A stretch of DNA of 64,000 nucleotides, from assembly GCF_027925025.1 (NCBI RefSeq), contig NZ_AP027058.1, forward strand, positions 310,001 through 374,000, given 5' to 3'. Of the stretch, positions 44,620-52,394 are shown in pieces (position 1 is the stretch's first letter; each line of letters begins with the position of its first letter). The translations under genes and the position numbers were made by a program. This DNA is from Limnohabitans sp. MORI2 (GTDB lineage: Bacteria > Pseudomonadota > Gammaproteobacteria > Burkholderiales > Burkholderiaceae_C). The notes beneath the pieces were generated by a model that saw only the letters and a list, made by a program, of their open reading frames with translations, searched no databases and was not told the origin of the DNA.

Positions 44620-46385
44620 ATCATGCGTGCGCGAGCCACGGCATGTTTCGCAGCCAAGTAACCAAACGTCACCCCAGGACCAATGGTGATGCCGGGCGCT
44701 GGATAAATACCACCCATGATGGAGTGCATGTCGTTACCCGCCGCATACAAACCATCAATCGCCACACCTTGTGCATTGAGCACACGCGCATCGCCATCGG
44801 TGACCAAGCCTGTGGCCGCGCCAATGTCGCCGGGGTAGAGCGCAATCGCGTAGAACGGGCCTTCGCGCAACGCGCCTAAGCAGGGGTTAGGACCGTGCCA
44901 TGTGGCGTCGCCGTTGGCGCGTTGGTAGTCGGTGGTGCCGCGTTGGAAGTCTTCGTCCACGCCTTTGTCTGCAAATGCATTGAAACGCTCAACGGTGGCT
45001 TGCAGCTTGTCTGCGGGCATGTTGAGTTGCTTGGCTAAGTCGGCCAAGGTGTGGCCTTGCTTCAAATAGCCATCGGCCAAGAAAGGTGCAAGGCCCTTGC
45101 CACCGGGCCGAATCATGCCAATGCCGTAGCGCTTTAATGCGCCTGCATCACACACCAACCACGAGGGCACGCTGGGCGTGGTGGCGTGGTGGGCTTGCAT
45201 GGCAATGCCAAACAAGTGGTACGAGGTGGATTCGTTCAAGTAGCGTTGGCCTTGGCTGTCCACGGTGATCATGCCGGGCTTGCCGCGGTCCATCACGAAG
45301 TGAGGAAACACGGCGGTGCTGCCATCGGTGCGTTGGCGTGTAGACACAGGTGCCCAAAACGCGTGGCTCAAACCACAGGTGCCGAGTTGACCTCCTGCTT
45401 GCAAAGCCAAGTCTTGCGCTTTGCCGGAGTGGCCGGGGCCTGCGGGGCACCAGGCTTCTTGGGCGCCGGGCAACATTTGTGCGCGGCGTGTGGCGTGGCG
45501 GTTAAAACCACCGCTGGCCATGACCACGCCGCCTTTGCTGCGTACGGTGCGTTTGACCAAGGTGCCATCTGCAAAGGTTTGTTGCAACACGACACCTTGA
45601 ATGGTGTTGCCATCTTGCAGCAATTGTGTAGCTTCGGTGTTGGTCACCAACAAGCCTTGGCGTTGGATGTAGCTGTAGAGCATGCGCGCAATCATGGCGT
45701 TGCCCATGACCAAGCGCGTGCTGCGTGGGTGCAGTAATTGATCGAGGAAATGACGCACGATGATGCGTGCGCTGTAGCTGAACGACTTCCATGTTTCGGT
45801 CAAACGGAGCAAGTGGAAGATGTCATCACGGTCCACCATCATGCCGCCGAGCACGGTGAACTCGGGGATGGGGTTGCGTACGAGCGGGAGGTTCGGGCCG
45901 AGCAGTTTGCCATCGAAGGGTTGAGGCTCAATCGCGCGACCACGCAACACCGAGCCTTCGAGCTCCGACAAATAGTCGGGGTGCAACATGCGCACTTGGA
46001 ATTGCAGGGCGCTGTTGGCTTCGAGTTTGGCAATCGCGTGTGGGCCGTTGTCGATGAACGATTGGCGCAGTTTGGCGTCTGAGCGCTCGCCCACGGCGAG
46101 GTTCAAAAACGTGGCCACGCGCTCGGGTGTGTCGTCGGGGTTCACTTCCAAACCGCGCTTGGTGCCAGGCACCCAAGTGGTCGCCGCTGACAGGGCGGTG
46201 GTGCCACCCACATGGGCCATGCGTTCCACCAGCAACACGCGTGCACCGTCAATGGCGGCATTGAGTGCGGCAGAAAAGCCCGCGCCGCCAGAGCCAATGA
46301 CCACGAGGTCGACCGTGTGTTGGTCTTTGAATTGGGACAGATCGGTGTTGATGCGCTGGGTCAGCGCTTGCAAGGTGTGGCTCAT
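44616..46385 (-). CDS. KstD-like FAD-dependent dehydrogenase/oxidoreductase
   Basis: A 589-residue flavoprotein of the FAD_binding_2 family that includes 3-ketosteroid-1-dehydrogenases, fumarate reductases and urocanate reductase. FAD-binding VDLVVIGSGGAGFSAAL (GSGGAG at 31-36), the AHVGGTTALSAA motif, KGGVVMASGGFNRH and the C-terminal GLYAAGNDMHSIMGGIYPAPGITIGPGVTFGYLAA are typical. No signal peptide. It precedes a second-strand shikimate dehydrogenase by three bases in one operon and converges on the second ligAB pair. Dehydrogenation of a ring ketone, such as 3-dehydroshikimate, would fit, but no substrate is shown. Confidence 0.88.
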   Translation of the reverse strand: MSHTLQALTQRINTDLSQFKDQHTVDLVVIGSGGAGFSAALNAAIDGARVLLVERMAHVGGTTALSAATTWVPGTKRGLEVNPDDTPERVATFLNLAVGERSDAKLRQSFIDNGPHAIAKLEANSALQFQVRMLHPDYLSELEGSVLRGRAIEPQPFDGKLLGPNLPLVRNPIPEFTVLGGMMVDRDDIFHLLRLTETWKSFSYSARIIVRHFLDQLLHPRSTRLVMGNAMIARMLYSYIQRQGLLVTNTEATQLLQDGNTIQGVVLQQTFADGTLVKRTVRSKGGVVMASGGFNRHATRRAQMLPGAQEAWCPAGPGHSGKAQDLALQAGGQLGTCGLSHAFWAPVSTRQRTDGSTAVFPHFVMDRGKPGMITVDSQGQRYLNESTSYHLFGIAMQAHHATTPSVPSWLVCDAGALKRYGIGMIRPGGKGLAPFLADGYLKQGHTLADLAKQLNMPADKLQATVERFNAFADKGVDEDFQRGTTDYQRANGDATWHGPNPCLGALREGPFYAIALYPGDIGAATGLVTDGDARVLNAQGVAIDGLYAAGNDMHSIMGGIYPAPGITIGPGVTFGYLAAKHAVARARMI

Positions 46386-46388
46386 GGC

Positions 46389-47183
46389 TCAAATCTCCAG
46401 AAGGAAGTTCACCATCAACTCACGCACTTGCGCAAACATGTCGGCACCTGTGACGGTCTTGCAGCCTTTGGCGCGAGCGTCGGCAATCAAGGGGGTGATG
46501 GCGGGCGCGGTGATGACGCAGCCGATGAACATGTCGCCGTTGATTTTGGTGACGTCAATCGGTGTGGGATCGCTTTCTTTCATACCGATGGGCGTGGCGT
46601 TCACGGCCACATCAAAGCCCGTGGGGTCTGAGCTACCTTGCGTGACTTTGCCCAGCTTCAAGCTGTTGAGGCGGTCGATCAGTGATTGACGGCGTTGGTT
46701 GTCGGGGTCGTGAATGGCCAATTCGCTCACGCCTGCCAGCACCAAGCTGTGCGCGATGGCTGAGCCAGCGCCACCTGCGCCCACCAGCAAGGCGCGTTTG
46801 TTTTTCAACACGCAGCCGTTGTTCTCCATCGCGCGCACATAGCCCAGGCCGTCAAACATGTCGCCGTGCCAGCGGCCTTGCTTGTCACGGCGCACGGTGT
46901 TGACCGTGCCCAAGAAGGCCGCACGCTCAGACAGCTCGTCGCAAAACGCGGTGCAGGCAAATTTGTGCGGCACGGTGACGATGAGGCCGTCGATGTTTTG
47001 TGCGCGTTTGGTGCCAGCCCACCAGTCGGTCAAGTCAGCGGGGGCGACATGCGCGGGAACGCAGATGGCGTCACGGCCCTGCGATTCAAACGCTTGGGTC
47101 ACGCCGTAGGGCGATTTCACTTGGGCAATCGGGTCGCCAACAATGACATGAACACGTGTGGCGCCGCTGTAGTTTTCAAGCAT
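46389..47183 (-). CDS. Shikimate/quinate dehydrogenase family protein (catabolic type)
   Basis: A 264-residue AroE-fold enzyme that interconverts shikimate (or quinate) and its 3-dehydro form. The shikimate-site SP pair (about 24), catalytic Lys74 in VTVPHKF, Asn95 in GTVNTV and Asp111 in GDMFDGLG are present; the NAD(P) loop is LLVGAGGAGSAIA. The canonical N-T-D triplet of biosynthetic AroE reads M-F-D here, as in the second copy at 63135. It is divergent from the IclR gene and cotranscribed with the FAD dehydrogenase. Confidence 0.9.
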   Translation of the reverse strand: MLENYSGATRVHVIVGDPIAQVKSPYGVTQAFESQGRDAICVPAHVAPADLTDWWAGTKRAQNIDGLIVTVPHKFACTAFCDELSERAAFLGTVNTVRRDKQGRWHGDMFDGLGYVRAMENNGCVLKNKRALLVGAGGAGSAIAHSLVLAGVSELAIHDPDNQRRQSLIDRLNSLKLGKVTQGSSDPTGFDVAVNATPIGMKESDPTPIDVTKINGDMFIGCVITAPAITPLIADARAKGCKTVTGADMFAQVRELMVNFLLEI

Positions 47184-47230
47184 GGAGATGAAGCGTTGAG
47201 TGGATGAATGTGGTGCAGTTTATCCAAAAA

Positions 47231-47259
47231 TGGAACGACGTTCAACTTTTGAACAAATT
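47231..47259. promoter_or_regulatory. Overlapping palindromes between shikimate dehydrogenase and IclR genes
   Basis: TGGAACGACGTTCAA (47231-47245) resembles the IclR operator pattern TGGAA-N5-TTCCA. It overlaps GTTCAACTTTTGAAC (47240-47254), a perfect 6-bp inverted repeat, which in turn overlaps TTGAACAAATTTCAA (47248-47262). This cluster lies between two divergent genes, so it probably binds the adjacent IclR protein. Confidence 0.5.
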
Positions 47260-47307
47260 TCAATTTTTGTGCTAAAGTGACGTTCATCTTCACCAACACA
47301 CACCACC

Positions 47308-48123
47308 ATGAGCGGCGTACTTGAACGAACTTTGGGTATCTTGGAGCTGCTGTCCGAGCAAGGGCAGGGCGTAGAGCTGGCTGTGTTGGCTGACAAGCTG
47401 AACATGCCCAAAAGCGCTGCGCACCGTTTGCTGGCGGACCTCATTCGTTTTGGATACGTGCGCCAAACCCGTGACATGGGCGAGTATGTGTTGACCACCA
47501 AGCTCGTGTCTTTGGGTTTGAGCTACCTCAGCAAAACCGGTGTCATTGACGTGGCTCAGCCACTGCTGGATCGCTTGGCCGAGCAAACCGGCGAGCTTGT
47601 GCGTTTGTCCGTGGTTGATGGCGACCGCCTGACATGGGTGGCCCGCGCACAAGGTGCACGCCAAGGACTGCGCTACGACCCAGACATGGGCAGCATTGCG
47701 CGACTGAGTTGTTCATCGTCGGGCTTGGCTTGGTTGTCCACCATGAAGGATGACGATGCTTTGGCGCTCGTGTCGCAACAAGGTTTGGGCTTGCCACAAG
47801 ACTTCGGCCCCAATGCACCCAAGAGTTTGAAAGCCTTTCTCAAGGTTTTGCATGACACCCGCAAACAAGGCTTTAGCCTGACCGAAGAAACCTACACTGC
47901 GGGCCTCAATGCCATCGCCGCCCCTGTGGGCTTGGCGGGGCAGTTGCCCATGGGCACCATCAGTGTGGCGGGTCCATCGGCGCGTTTGACGCGTGAGCGC
48001 ATGTTGGCTTTGGCGCCTGATTTGTTGTCGTGTGCGGCGCAGTTGGCTGCGGCCAGTGGCGCGTCGCCTATGTTGACGCGTGGTACCAGTCATGTGCGTT
48101 TGCAACCCATTTACGCCGCTTGA
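47308..48123 (+). CDS. IclR-family transcriptional regulator
   Basis: A 271-residue IclR protein: N-terminal winged helix (LERTLGILELLSEQGQGVELAVLADKLNMPKSAAHRLLADLIRFGYV) and C-terminal effector domain (SVVDGDRLTWVARAQG and LSLSSSGLAWL-like RLSCSSSGLAWLSTM). It is divergent from the shikimate dehydrogenase/FAD operon and upstream of the FAD-NIPSNAP fusion by 35 bases, so it could control both directions. The overlapping palindromes at 47231-47262 are the candidate operators. Confidence 0.9.
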   Translation: MSGVLERTLGILELLSEQGQGVELAVLADKLNMPKSAAHRLLADLIRFGYVRQTRDMGEYVLTTKLVSLGLSYLSKTGVIDVAQPLLDRLAEQTGELVRLSVVDGDRLTWVARAQGARQGLRYDPDMGSIARLSCSSSGLAWLSTMKDDDALALVSQQGLGLPQDFGPNAPKSLKAFLKVLHDTRKQGFSLTEETYTAGLNAIAAPVGLAGQLPMGTISVAGPSARLTRERMLALAPDLLSCAAQLAAASGASPMLTRGTSHVRLQPIYAA

Positions 48124-48158
48124 TGGGCGCTGCATGAACTGACACGGACACGTTCATC

Positions 48159-50558
48159 ATGACGCCTCAATCACTCGACACCACCCACAAAGCTTGGGAT
48201 TGCGATTTGCTCGTGGTGGGCTCCGGTGCGGGCGCGTTGTCCACCGCAGTGACCGCAGCGCATTTAGGTCTCAAAGTCATCGTGGTCGAGAAAGACCCGC
48301 ACTATGGGGGCACCACCGCGTGGTCGGGCGGCTGGATGTGGATTCCGTGCAACCCACTCGCCATTCAAGCGGGCATCACCGAGCCGATTGAAAAGCCACT
48401 CTCGTATTTGCGCCACGAACTCGGTGAGCAGTTTGACGAAACGCGTGCGCGTGCTTTCCTGACTCATGGTCCGCGCATGGTGCGTTTCTTTCAAGAGCAC
48501 ACCGCACTGCAATTCATCGATGGCAACTTGATTCCTGATTTCCACGGCAAGACCGAAGACGCAGCCTTGGGTGGTCGCTCGGTGTGCGCGGCACCTTTCA
48601 ATGGCCGCTTGCTAGGCAAGCATGTCAAGCAACTCAAGCGTCCCCTGTATGAGATGACTTTCTTGGGCATGGGCATTGCCTCGGGTGCAGACATTCGCCA
48701 CTTCTTCAATGCCTTGCGTTCATGGGGCTCGTTCTTCCATGTGGCCAAGCGTGTCACGCGTCATTTGTTCGATTTGCTTTTGCATGGGCGCGGCATGCAG
48801 TTGGTCAACGGCAATGCCTTGATCGCAGGACTGGCAAAGTCTGCATTCGATGCAGGCGTAGACATTCGCGTGAACAGCCCTGCGGTGCGTTTGCTCACCG
48901 AAGGCGACGATGGTTCGCAAAAAGTGTGTGGCGCGGTGGTGATGCACCACGGCGTAGAGCAAACCCTTCGCGCCAAGCGCGGTGTCGTGTTGGCCACTGG
49001 CGGCTTCCCGCACGACCCAGAGCGTAAACGTCAACTTTTGCCGCACGACCCCACCGGCGAGCAACATTTTTCTGCCGCTTCAGGCGGCAACACCGGCGAT
49101 GGTTTGCGCTTAGGCGAATCGGTGGGTGCTGTGGTGGCAACCGATTTGAAGCACGCCGCCGCCATGGCGCCTGTGTCCTTGGTGCCACGATCGGATGGAG
49201 GGGTGACGCACTTCCCCCATTTGATCGAACGCGGCAAGCCCGGCTTGATTGCGGTCACACGCTTTGGCAAACGCTTTGTGAACGAAGCCGACTCGTACCA
49301 CGACTTCATGCAAGGTTTGATCAACGCCCTGCCGGAAGGCGAGCCCGTGCAAGCGTGGCTGGTGGTGGACCACCGCTTCATCCGTCGATGGGGCTTGGGT
49401 GCGGTCAAGCCTGCACCCGTGCCCATGCACAGCATGTTGGCCAACGGTTACTTGAAGCGTGGCAACACCTTGGCCGAGTTGGCGCAAGTTTGCGGCATCG
49501 ACCCCGTGGCCTTGCAAAACACCGTGGCGCGTTACAACACCCAAGCCGACATTGGCTACGACGGTGAATTTGCCAAAGGCCAAACCGCCTACAACCGTGT
49601 GCAAGGCGACGCTGCACACGAAGGCCGCAACCCCAATATGGCCCCCATTCAAGATGGTCCGTTTTACGCAGTGCGCATCGTCGCGGGTAGCTTGGGCACG
49701 TTTGCGGGTCTGCGTTGCAATGCGCACGCACAAGTGCTCAATGCACAAGGCCAACCCATCGACGGTTTATATGCGGGCGGCAACGATCTTTCTAGCGTGA
49801 TGGGCGGCAACTACCCGAGTGGCGGCATCACCCTCGGCCCCGCCATGACCTTTGGCTATTTGGCGGCGCATCACGCAGCACGTTTGTCACCCGACTTTGC
49901 ATCTTCTGAACATCCATTTTTGAAAAGGACTTCCCCCATGTATTACGAACTCGCCACCATGACGCTGCCTTTTGGCACTGCTGCGCAAGCCGCCACCAAC
50001 GTGCAAACGTTTTGCGCCCAAGGCCAAGGCGAATTGCTGGGCTGCTGGTTCACTGACATTGGCGTGCTCAACCAAATGATTGTGTTGCGCGGTTTTGATG
50101 ACCTCGCCACGTTGCAAGCCGAACGCAACCGCACACAACAAAACGCCAGTCCCTTTGGTTGCGGCGACATCTTCCAAAGTTTGGAGCAACACAGCTACCA
50201 AGGCTTTCCTTGGATGAAGCCCGTGCGCCCCAGCGCAGAGAGTGGCATCAATGGCCCCGTGTATGAAATCCGAACCTATGGCATCAAACCCGGTGGCGTG
50301 CAACCCACGATTGATTTGTGGGAGCAAGCCATTCCTGCACGCGAAAAAATTTCACCTTGCGTGGTGGCCATGGTCGCTTTGGATGGCCCCCTGCGTTTCA
50401 CCAACATCTGGGCTTACCCCACGATTGATGCACGCAGCAAAGCCCGCGCCGATGCGGTGGCTCAAGGCATTTGGCCGCCCAAAGGCGGCCCTGCCAACTT
50501 GACCACCAACATGGTCTCCACCATCGCGTTGCCCACGGCGGTTTCTCCACTGAAATAA
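48159..50558 (+). CDS. FAD-dependent dehydrogenase fused to a NIPSNAP module
   Basis: A 799-residue two-part protein. Residues 1 to about 590 are a KstD-like flavoprotein: CDLLVVGSGAGALSTA (GSGAGA at 21-26), YGGTTAWSGGWMW, GVVLATGGFPHDPERK and the final YAGGNDLSSVMGGNYPSGGITLGPAMTFGYLAAHHAA. From residue 594 (ATG at 49938) follows a NIPSNAP-type protein of about 206 residues with two related halves (MYYELATMTLPFGTA and VYEIRTYGIKPGGVQPTIDLWE). Normally these are separate genes; here no stop intervenes. AAAAGGAC precedes the internal ATG, so internal initiation is possible. Located between IclR and a TIM-barrel gene. Substrate unknown. Confidence 0.85.
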   Translation: MTPQSLDTTHKAWDCDLLVVGSGAGALSTAVTAAHLGLKVIVVEKDPHYGGTTAWSGGWMWIPCNPLAIQAGITEPIEKPLSYLRHELGEQFDETRARAFLTHGPRMVRFFQEHTALQFIDGNLIPDFHGKTEDAALGGRSVCAAPFNGRLLGKHVKQLKRPLYEMTFLGMGIASGADIRHFFNALRSWGSFFHVAKRVTRHLFDLLLHGRGMQLVNGNALIAGLAKSAFDAGVDIRVNSPAVRLLTEGDDGSQKVCGAVVMHHGVEQTLRAKRGVVLATGGFPHDPERKRQLLPHDPTGEQHFSAASGGNTGDGLRLGESVGAVVATDLKHAAAMAPVSLVPRSDGGVTHFPHLIERGKPGLIAVTRFGKRFVNEADSYHDFMQGLINALPEGEPVQAWLVVDHRFIRRWGLGAVKPAPVPMHSMLANGYLKRGNTLAELAQVCGIDPVALQNTVARYNTQADIGYDGEFAKGQTAYNRVQGDAAHEGRNPNMAPIQDGPFYAVRIVAGSLGTFAGLRCNAHAQVLNAQGQPIDGLYAGGNDLSSVMGGNYPSGGITLGPAMTFGYLAAHHAARLSPDFASSEHPFLKRTSPMYYELATMTLPFGTAAQAATNVQTFCAQGQGELLGCWFTDIGVLNQMIVLRGFDDLATLQAERNRTQQNASPFGCGDIFQSLEQHSYQGFPWMKPVRPSAESGINGPVYEIRTYGIKPGGVQPTIDLWEQAIPAREKISPCVVAMVALDGPLRFTNIWAYPTIDARSKARADAVAQGIWPPKGGPANLTTNMVSTIALPTAVSPLK

Positions 50559-50577
50559 ATCGTCAAGGCAGCACACC

Positions 50578-51387
50578 ATGCGTACCTATTCGCTCGCGTA
50601 CCTCACGGCCAATGCATCCACTGTCCCGCAAGCCATTGGCATTGCGGCAGAGTTGGGCTATGCCTATGTGGGCTTGCGCGTGCAACCTAACGGACCCGGT
50701 GCACCCTTTCAAACCTTGATTGGCAATGCTGCTGTGCTGCGCGAAACCCAAGCGGTGATGCGTGACACCGGTGTGGGTGTGTACGACTTAGAAATCATCC
50801 GCATCGGCGAACACTTCAACGTGTGCGATCAAACTGCGTTGATGGACATTGGCCAAACCTTGGGCGCCAAGGCCGTGCTGGTGGCCGCTGACGACACGAA
50901 CGAACAACGCTTGGCCGACAACTACGCACGTTTGTGCGAGGCCATGCGTCCCTATGGGTTGACTGGCGATTTGGAATTCATGCCGTGGACGGCAGTGAAA
51001 GACGCCAAGCAAGCTATGCGCATCATTGAATTAGCTGGTCGCCCCAGCAATTCGGGCATCTTGGTGGATGCTTTGCACTTTGGGCGTTCCGCCACCACGC
51101 TGCAAGACATAGCGGCCATCCCACGCGAACTGTTGCACTACGCGCAGATGTGCGATGCCACCGCAGGCTTGAACTTCACGACCGACGAACTCATTCACAC
51201 CGCACGCCAAGAACGCTTGCTACCCGGCGAAGGCAATATTGACCTGAAAGGTTTGTTTACCACCTTGCCGCAAGACTTGCCGGTGAGCGTGGAAATCGTC
51301 AACCTCGAACGCTCGCAGCCCATCGGCGACAAAGCTTGGGCCAAGCTGGCACTGGAGGCGAGCAAAAAACTATTGGGAGACACTTGA
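50578..51387 (+). CDS. Sugar-phosphate-isomerase-like TIM-barrel protein (possible 3-dehydroshikimate dehydratase)
   Basis: A 269-residue xylose-isomerase-like TIM-barrel (AP endonuclease family 2) protein. Metal-ligand candidates are Glu in DLEFMPW, Asp/His in GILVDALHFGRS, and Glu in SVEIVNLE at the C-terminus. This fold includes the AsbF/QuiC 3-dehydroshikimate dehydratases that make protocatechuate. Given the adjacent shikimate-dehydrogenase, dehydroquinase and lig genes, that activity is a reasonable guess but unproven; an isomerase role is the alternative. It follows the FAD-NIPSNAP gene by 19 bases, likely in the same operon. Confidence 0.75.
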   Translation: MRTYSLAYLTANASTVPQAIGIAAELGYAYVGLRVQPNGPGAPFQTLIGNAAVLRETQAVMRDTGVGVYDLEIIRIGEHFNVCDQTALMDIGQTLGAKAVLVAADDTNEQRLADNYARLCEAMRPYGLTGDLEFMPWTAVKDAKQAMRIIELAGRPSNSGILVDALHFGRSATTLQDIAAIPRELLHYAQMCDATAGLNFTTDELIHTARQERLLPGEGNIDLKGLFTTLPQDLPVSVEIVNLERSQPIGDKAWAKLALEASKKLLGDT

Positions 51388-51400
51388 GATGCAGGCGACG

Positions 51401-52198
51401 TCACAGCAGCGGCATCAGCCCTTGCGCGGTTTCGCGCAGCAGGGGCAGCACGCGCTTGACGGCTTGCTCGGAGGTTTCTTGCTGCATGGGCATGCTCACG
51501 CTCAGTGCGGCAATGACCGTGCCTTTGTGGTCACGCAAGGGGACCGACACGCCTCGGTAGGCCATGTCGAGTTGTTGCTCGGACAGACACCAGTCTTGTT
51601 GACGGATGATTTGCATTTGCTGGCGCATGTAGTTCACATCGGTGATGGTGTGCGAGGTGAAGGTGCGCAGGGGCGAGGTGTCGAGCCACGCATCCACTTC
51701 AGCGGGCCCCAACAGCGCAATGAGCAACATGCCCGATGCGGTGGTGTGCGCCGGCACACGCGCACCCAGCGCGAAGCTGGTGTTCATGCTGCGGTTTTGC
51801 CCGTTGCGGGCGATGTAGACGATGTCGTAACCGTCGAGCACACCGACAAACGAAATTTCTTGTGTTCCCATCGCCACCCGTTGCAACGAGGGTTGCACCA
51901 AACGTGGCAAGCGCGCAGATTCCAAATACGACTGCCCCAAGCGCATGACTTTGGGCGTGAGCCAAAACAATTTGCCATCGCCCGCCACAAAGCCCAAATG
52001 TTGCAAGGTCAGCAAGTAACGTCGCGCGGCTGTTCGCGTGAGACCGCAGCGTTGTCCCGCTTGGCTGGCAGTTTGGCGCGAGTGTGCTTCGTCGAAGGTT
52101 TGAATCAATGTCAAGCCTTTTTCCAATCCCGCAATCCAGTCGCGTTTGTCGAGTGTGTGGGGCGCTTCGTTTTCGACGCCCTTGTAAGCAGCGGTCAT
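51401..52198 (-). CDS. PcaR/PobR-like IclR-family regulator
   Basis: A 265-residue IclR-family protein starting at ATG 52198 (MTAAYKGVENEAPHTLDKRDWIAGLEKGLTLIQTFDEAHSRQTASQAGQRCGLTRTAARRYLLTLQHLGFV). The RDWIAGLEKGLTLIQTF opening and the TRTAARRYLLTL recognition helix are typical of the beta-ketoadipate regulators PcaR, PcaU and PobR. The effector domain contains SFVGVLDGYDIVYIARNG. It is divergent from the ABC importer, with matching PcaR-type repeats between them. Notably, no beta-ketoadipate genes are present, so it has probably been adapted to the 4,5-cleavage or uptake genes. Confidence 0.9.
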   Translation of the reverse strand: MTAAYKGVENEAPHTLDKRDWIAGLEKGLTLIQTFDEAHSRQTASQAGQRCGLTRTAARRYLLTLQHLGFVAGDGKLFWLTPKVMRLGQSYLESARLPRLVQPSLQRVAMGTQEISFVGVLDGYDIVYIARNGQNRSMNTSFALGARVPAHTTASGMLLIALLGPAEVDAWLDTSPLRTFTSHTITDVNYMRQQMQIIRQQDWCLSEQQLDMAYRGVSVPLRDHKGTVIAALSVSMPMQQETSEQAVKRVLPLLRETAQGLMPLL

Positions 52199-52226
52199 GA
52201 GTCTGTCCAGTGGAAACCCTTGGAGG

Positions 52227-52266
52227 GTTCGATGATCGCGCAAAAATGTTCGTTAATCGCGCAAAA
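52227..52266. promoter_or_regulatory. Two PcaR-type direct repeats, 21 bp apart
   Basis: GTTCGATGATCGCGCAAAA (52227-52245) and GTTCGTTAATCGCGCAAAA (52248-52266) match at 17 of 19 positions, with a repeat period of 21 bp, about two helical turns. They resemble, as I recall, the GTTCGATAATCGCAC-type sites of PcaR-family regulators. They lie 28-67 bases upstream of the PcaR-like gene start and between it and the ABC importer. Confidence 0.6.
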
Positions 52267-52273
52267 CGGAAAA

Positions 52274-52289
52274 GTTTTTTCGAAAAAAC
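52274..52289. promoter_or_regulatory. 16-bp perfect palindrome beside PcaR-type repeats
   Basis: GTTTTTTCGAAAAAAC is a perfect palindrome eight bases from the second PcaR-type repeat and about 105 bases before the substrate-binding protein gene. It may be an additional protein site or simply a bent A-tract element near the promoter. Confidence 0.4.
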
Positions 52290-52394
52290 GCTGTTTTCAA
52301 CCTAAATTCCTGCACCAGACAGGATGGACGAGAACGCGTTGCCCTGTAACCCTAGCCTGACCTTCAGGCCTCACCTTCCTTTAGGAGACAAACC

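Noticed and set aside
48135..48156. TGAAC / GTTCA inverted repeat before the FAD-NIPSNAP gene
   Set aside because: Only five bases per arm with a 12-base spacer; not distinct from background, although it lies in a region that IclR could control.
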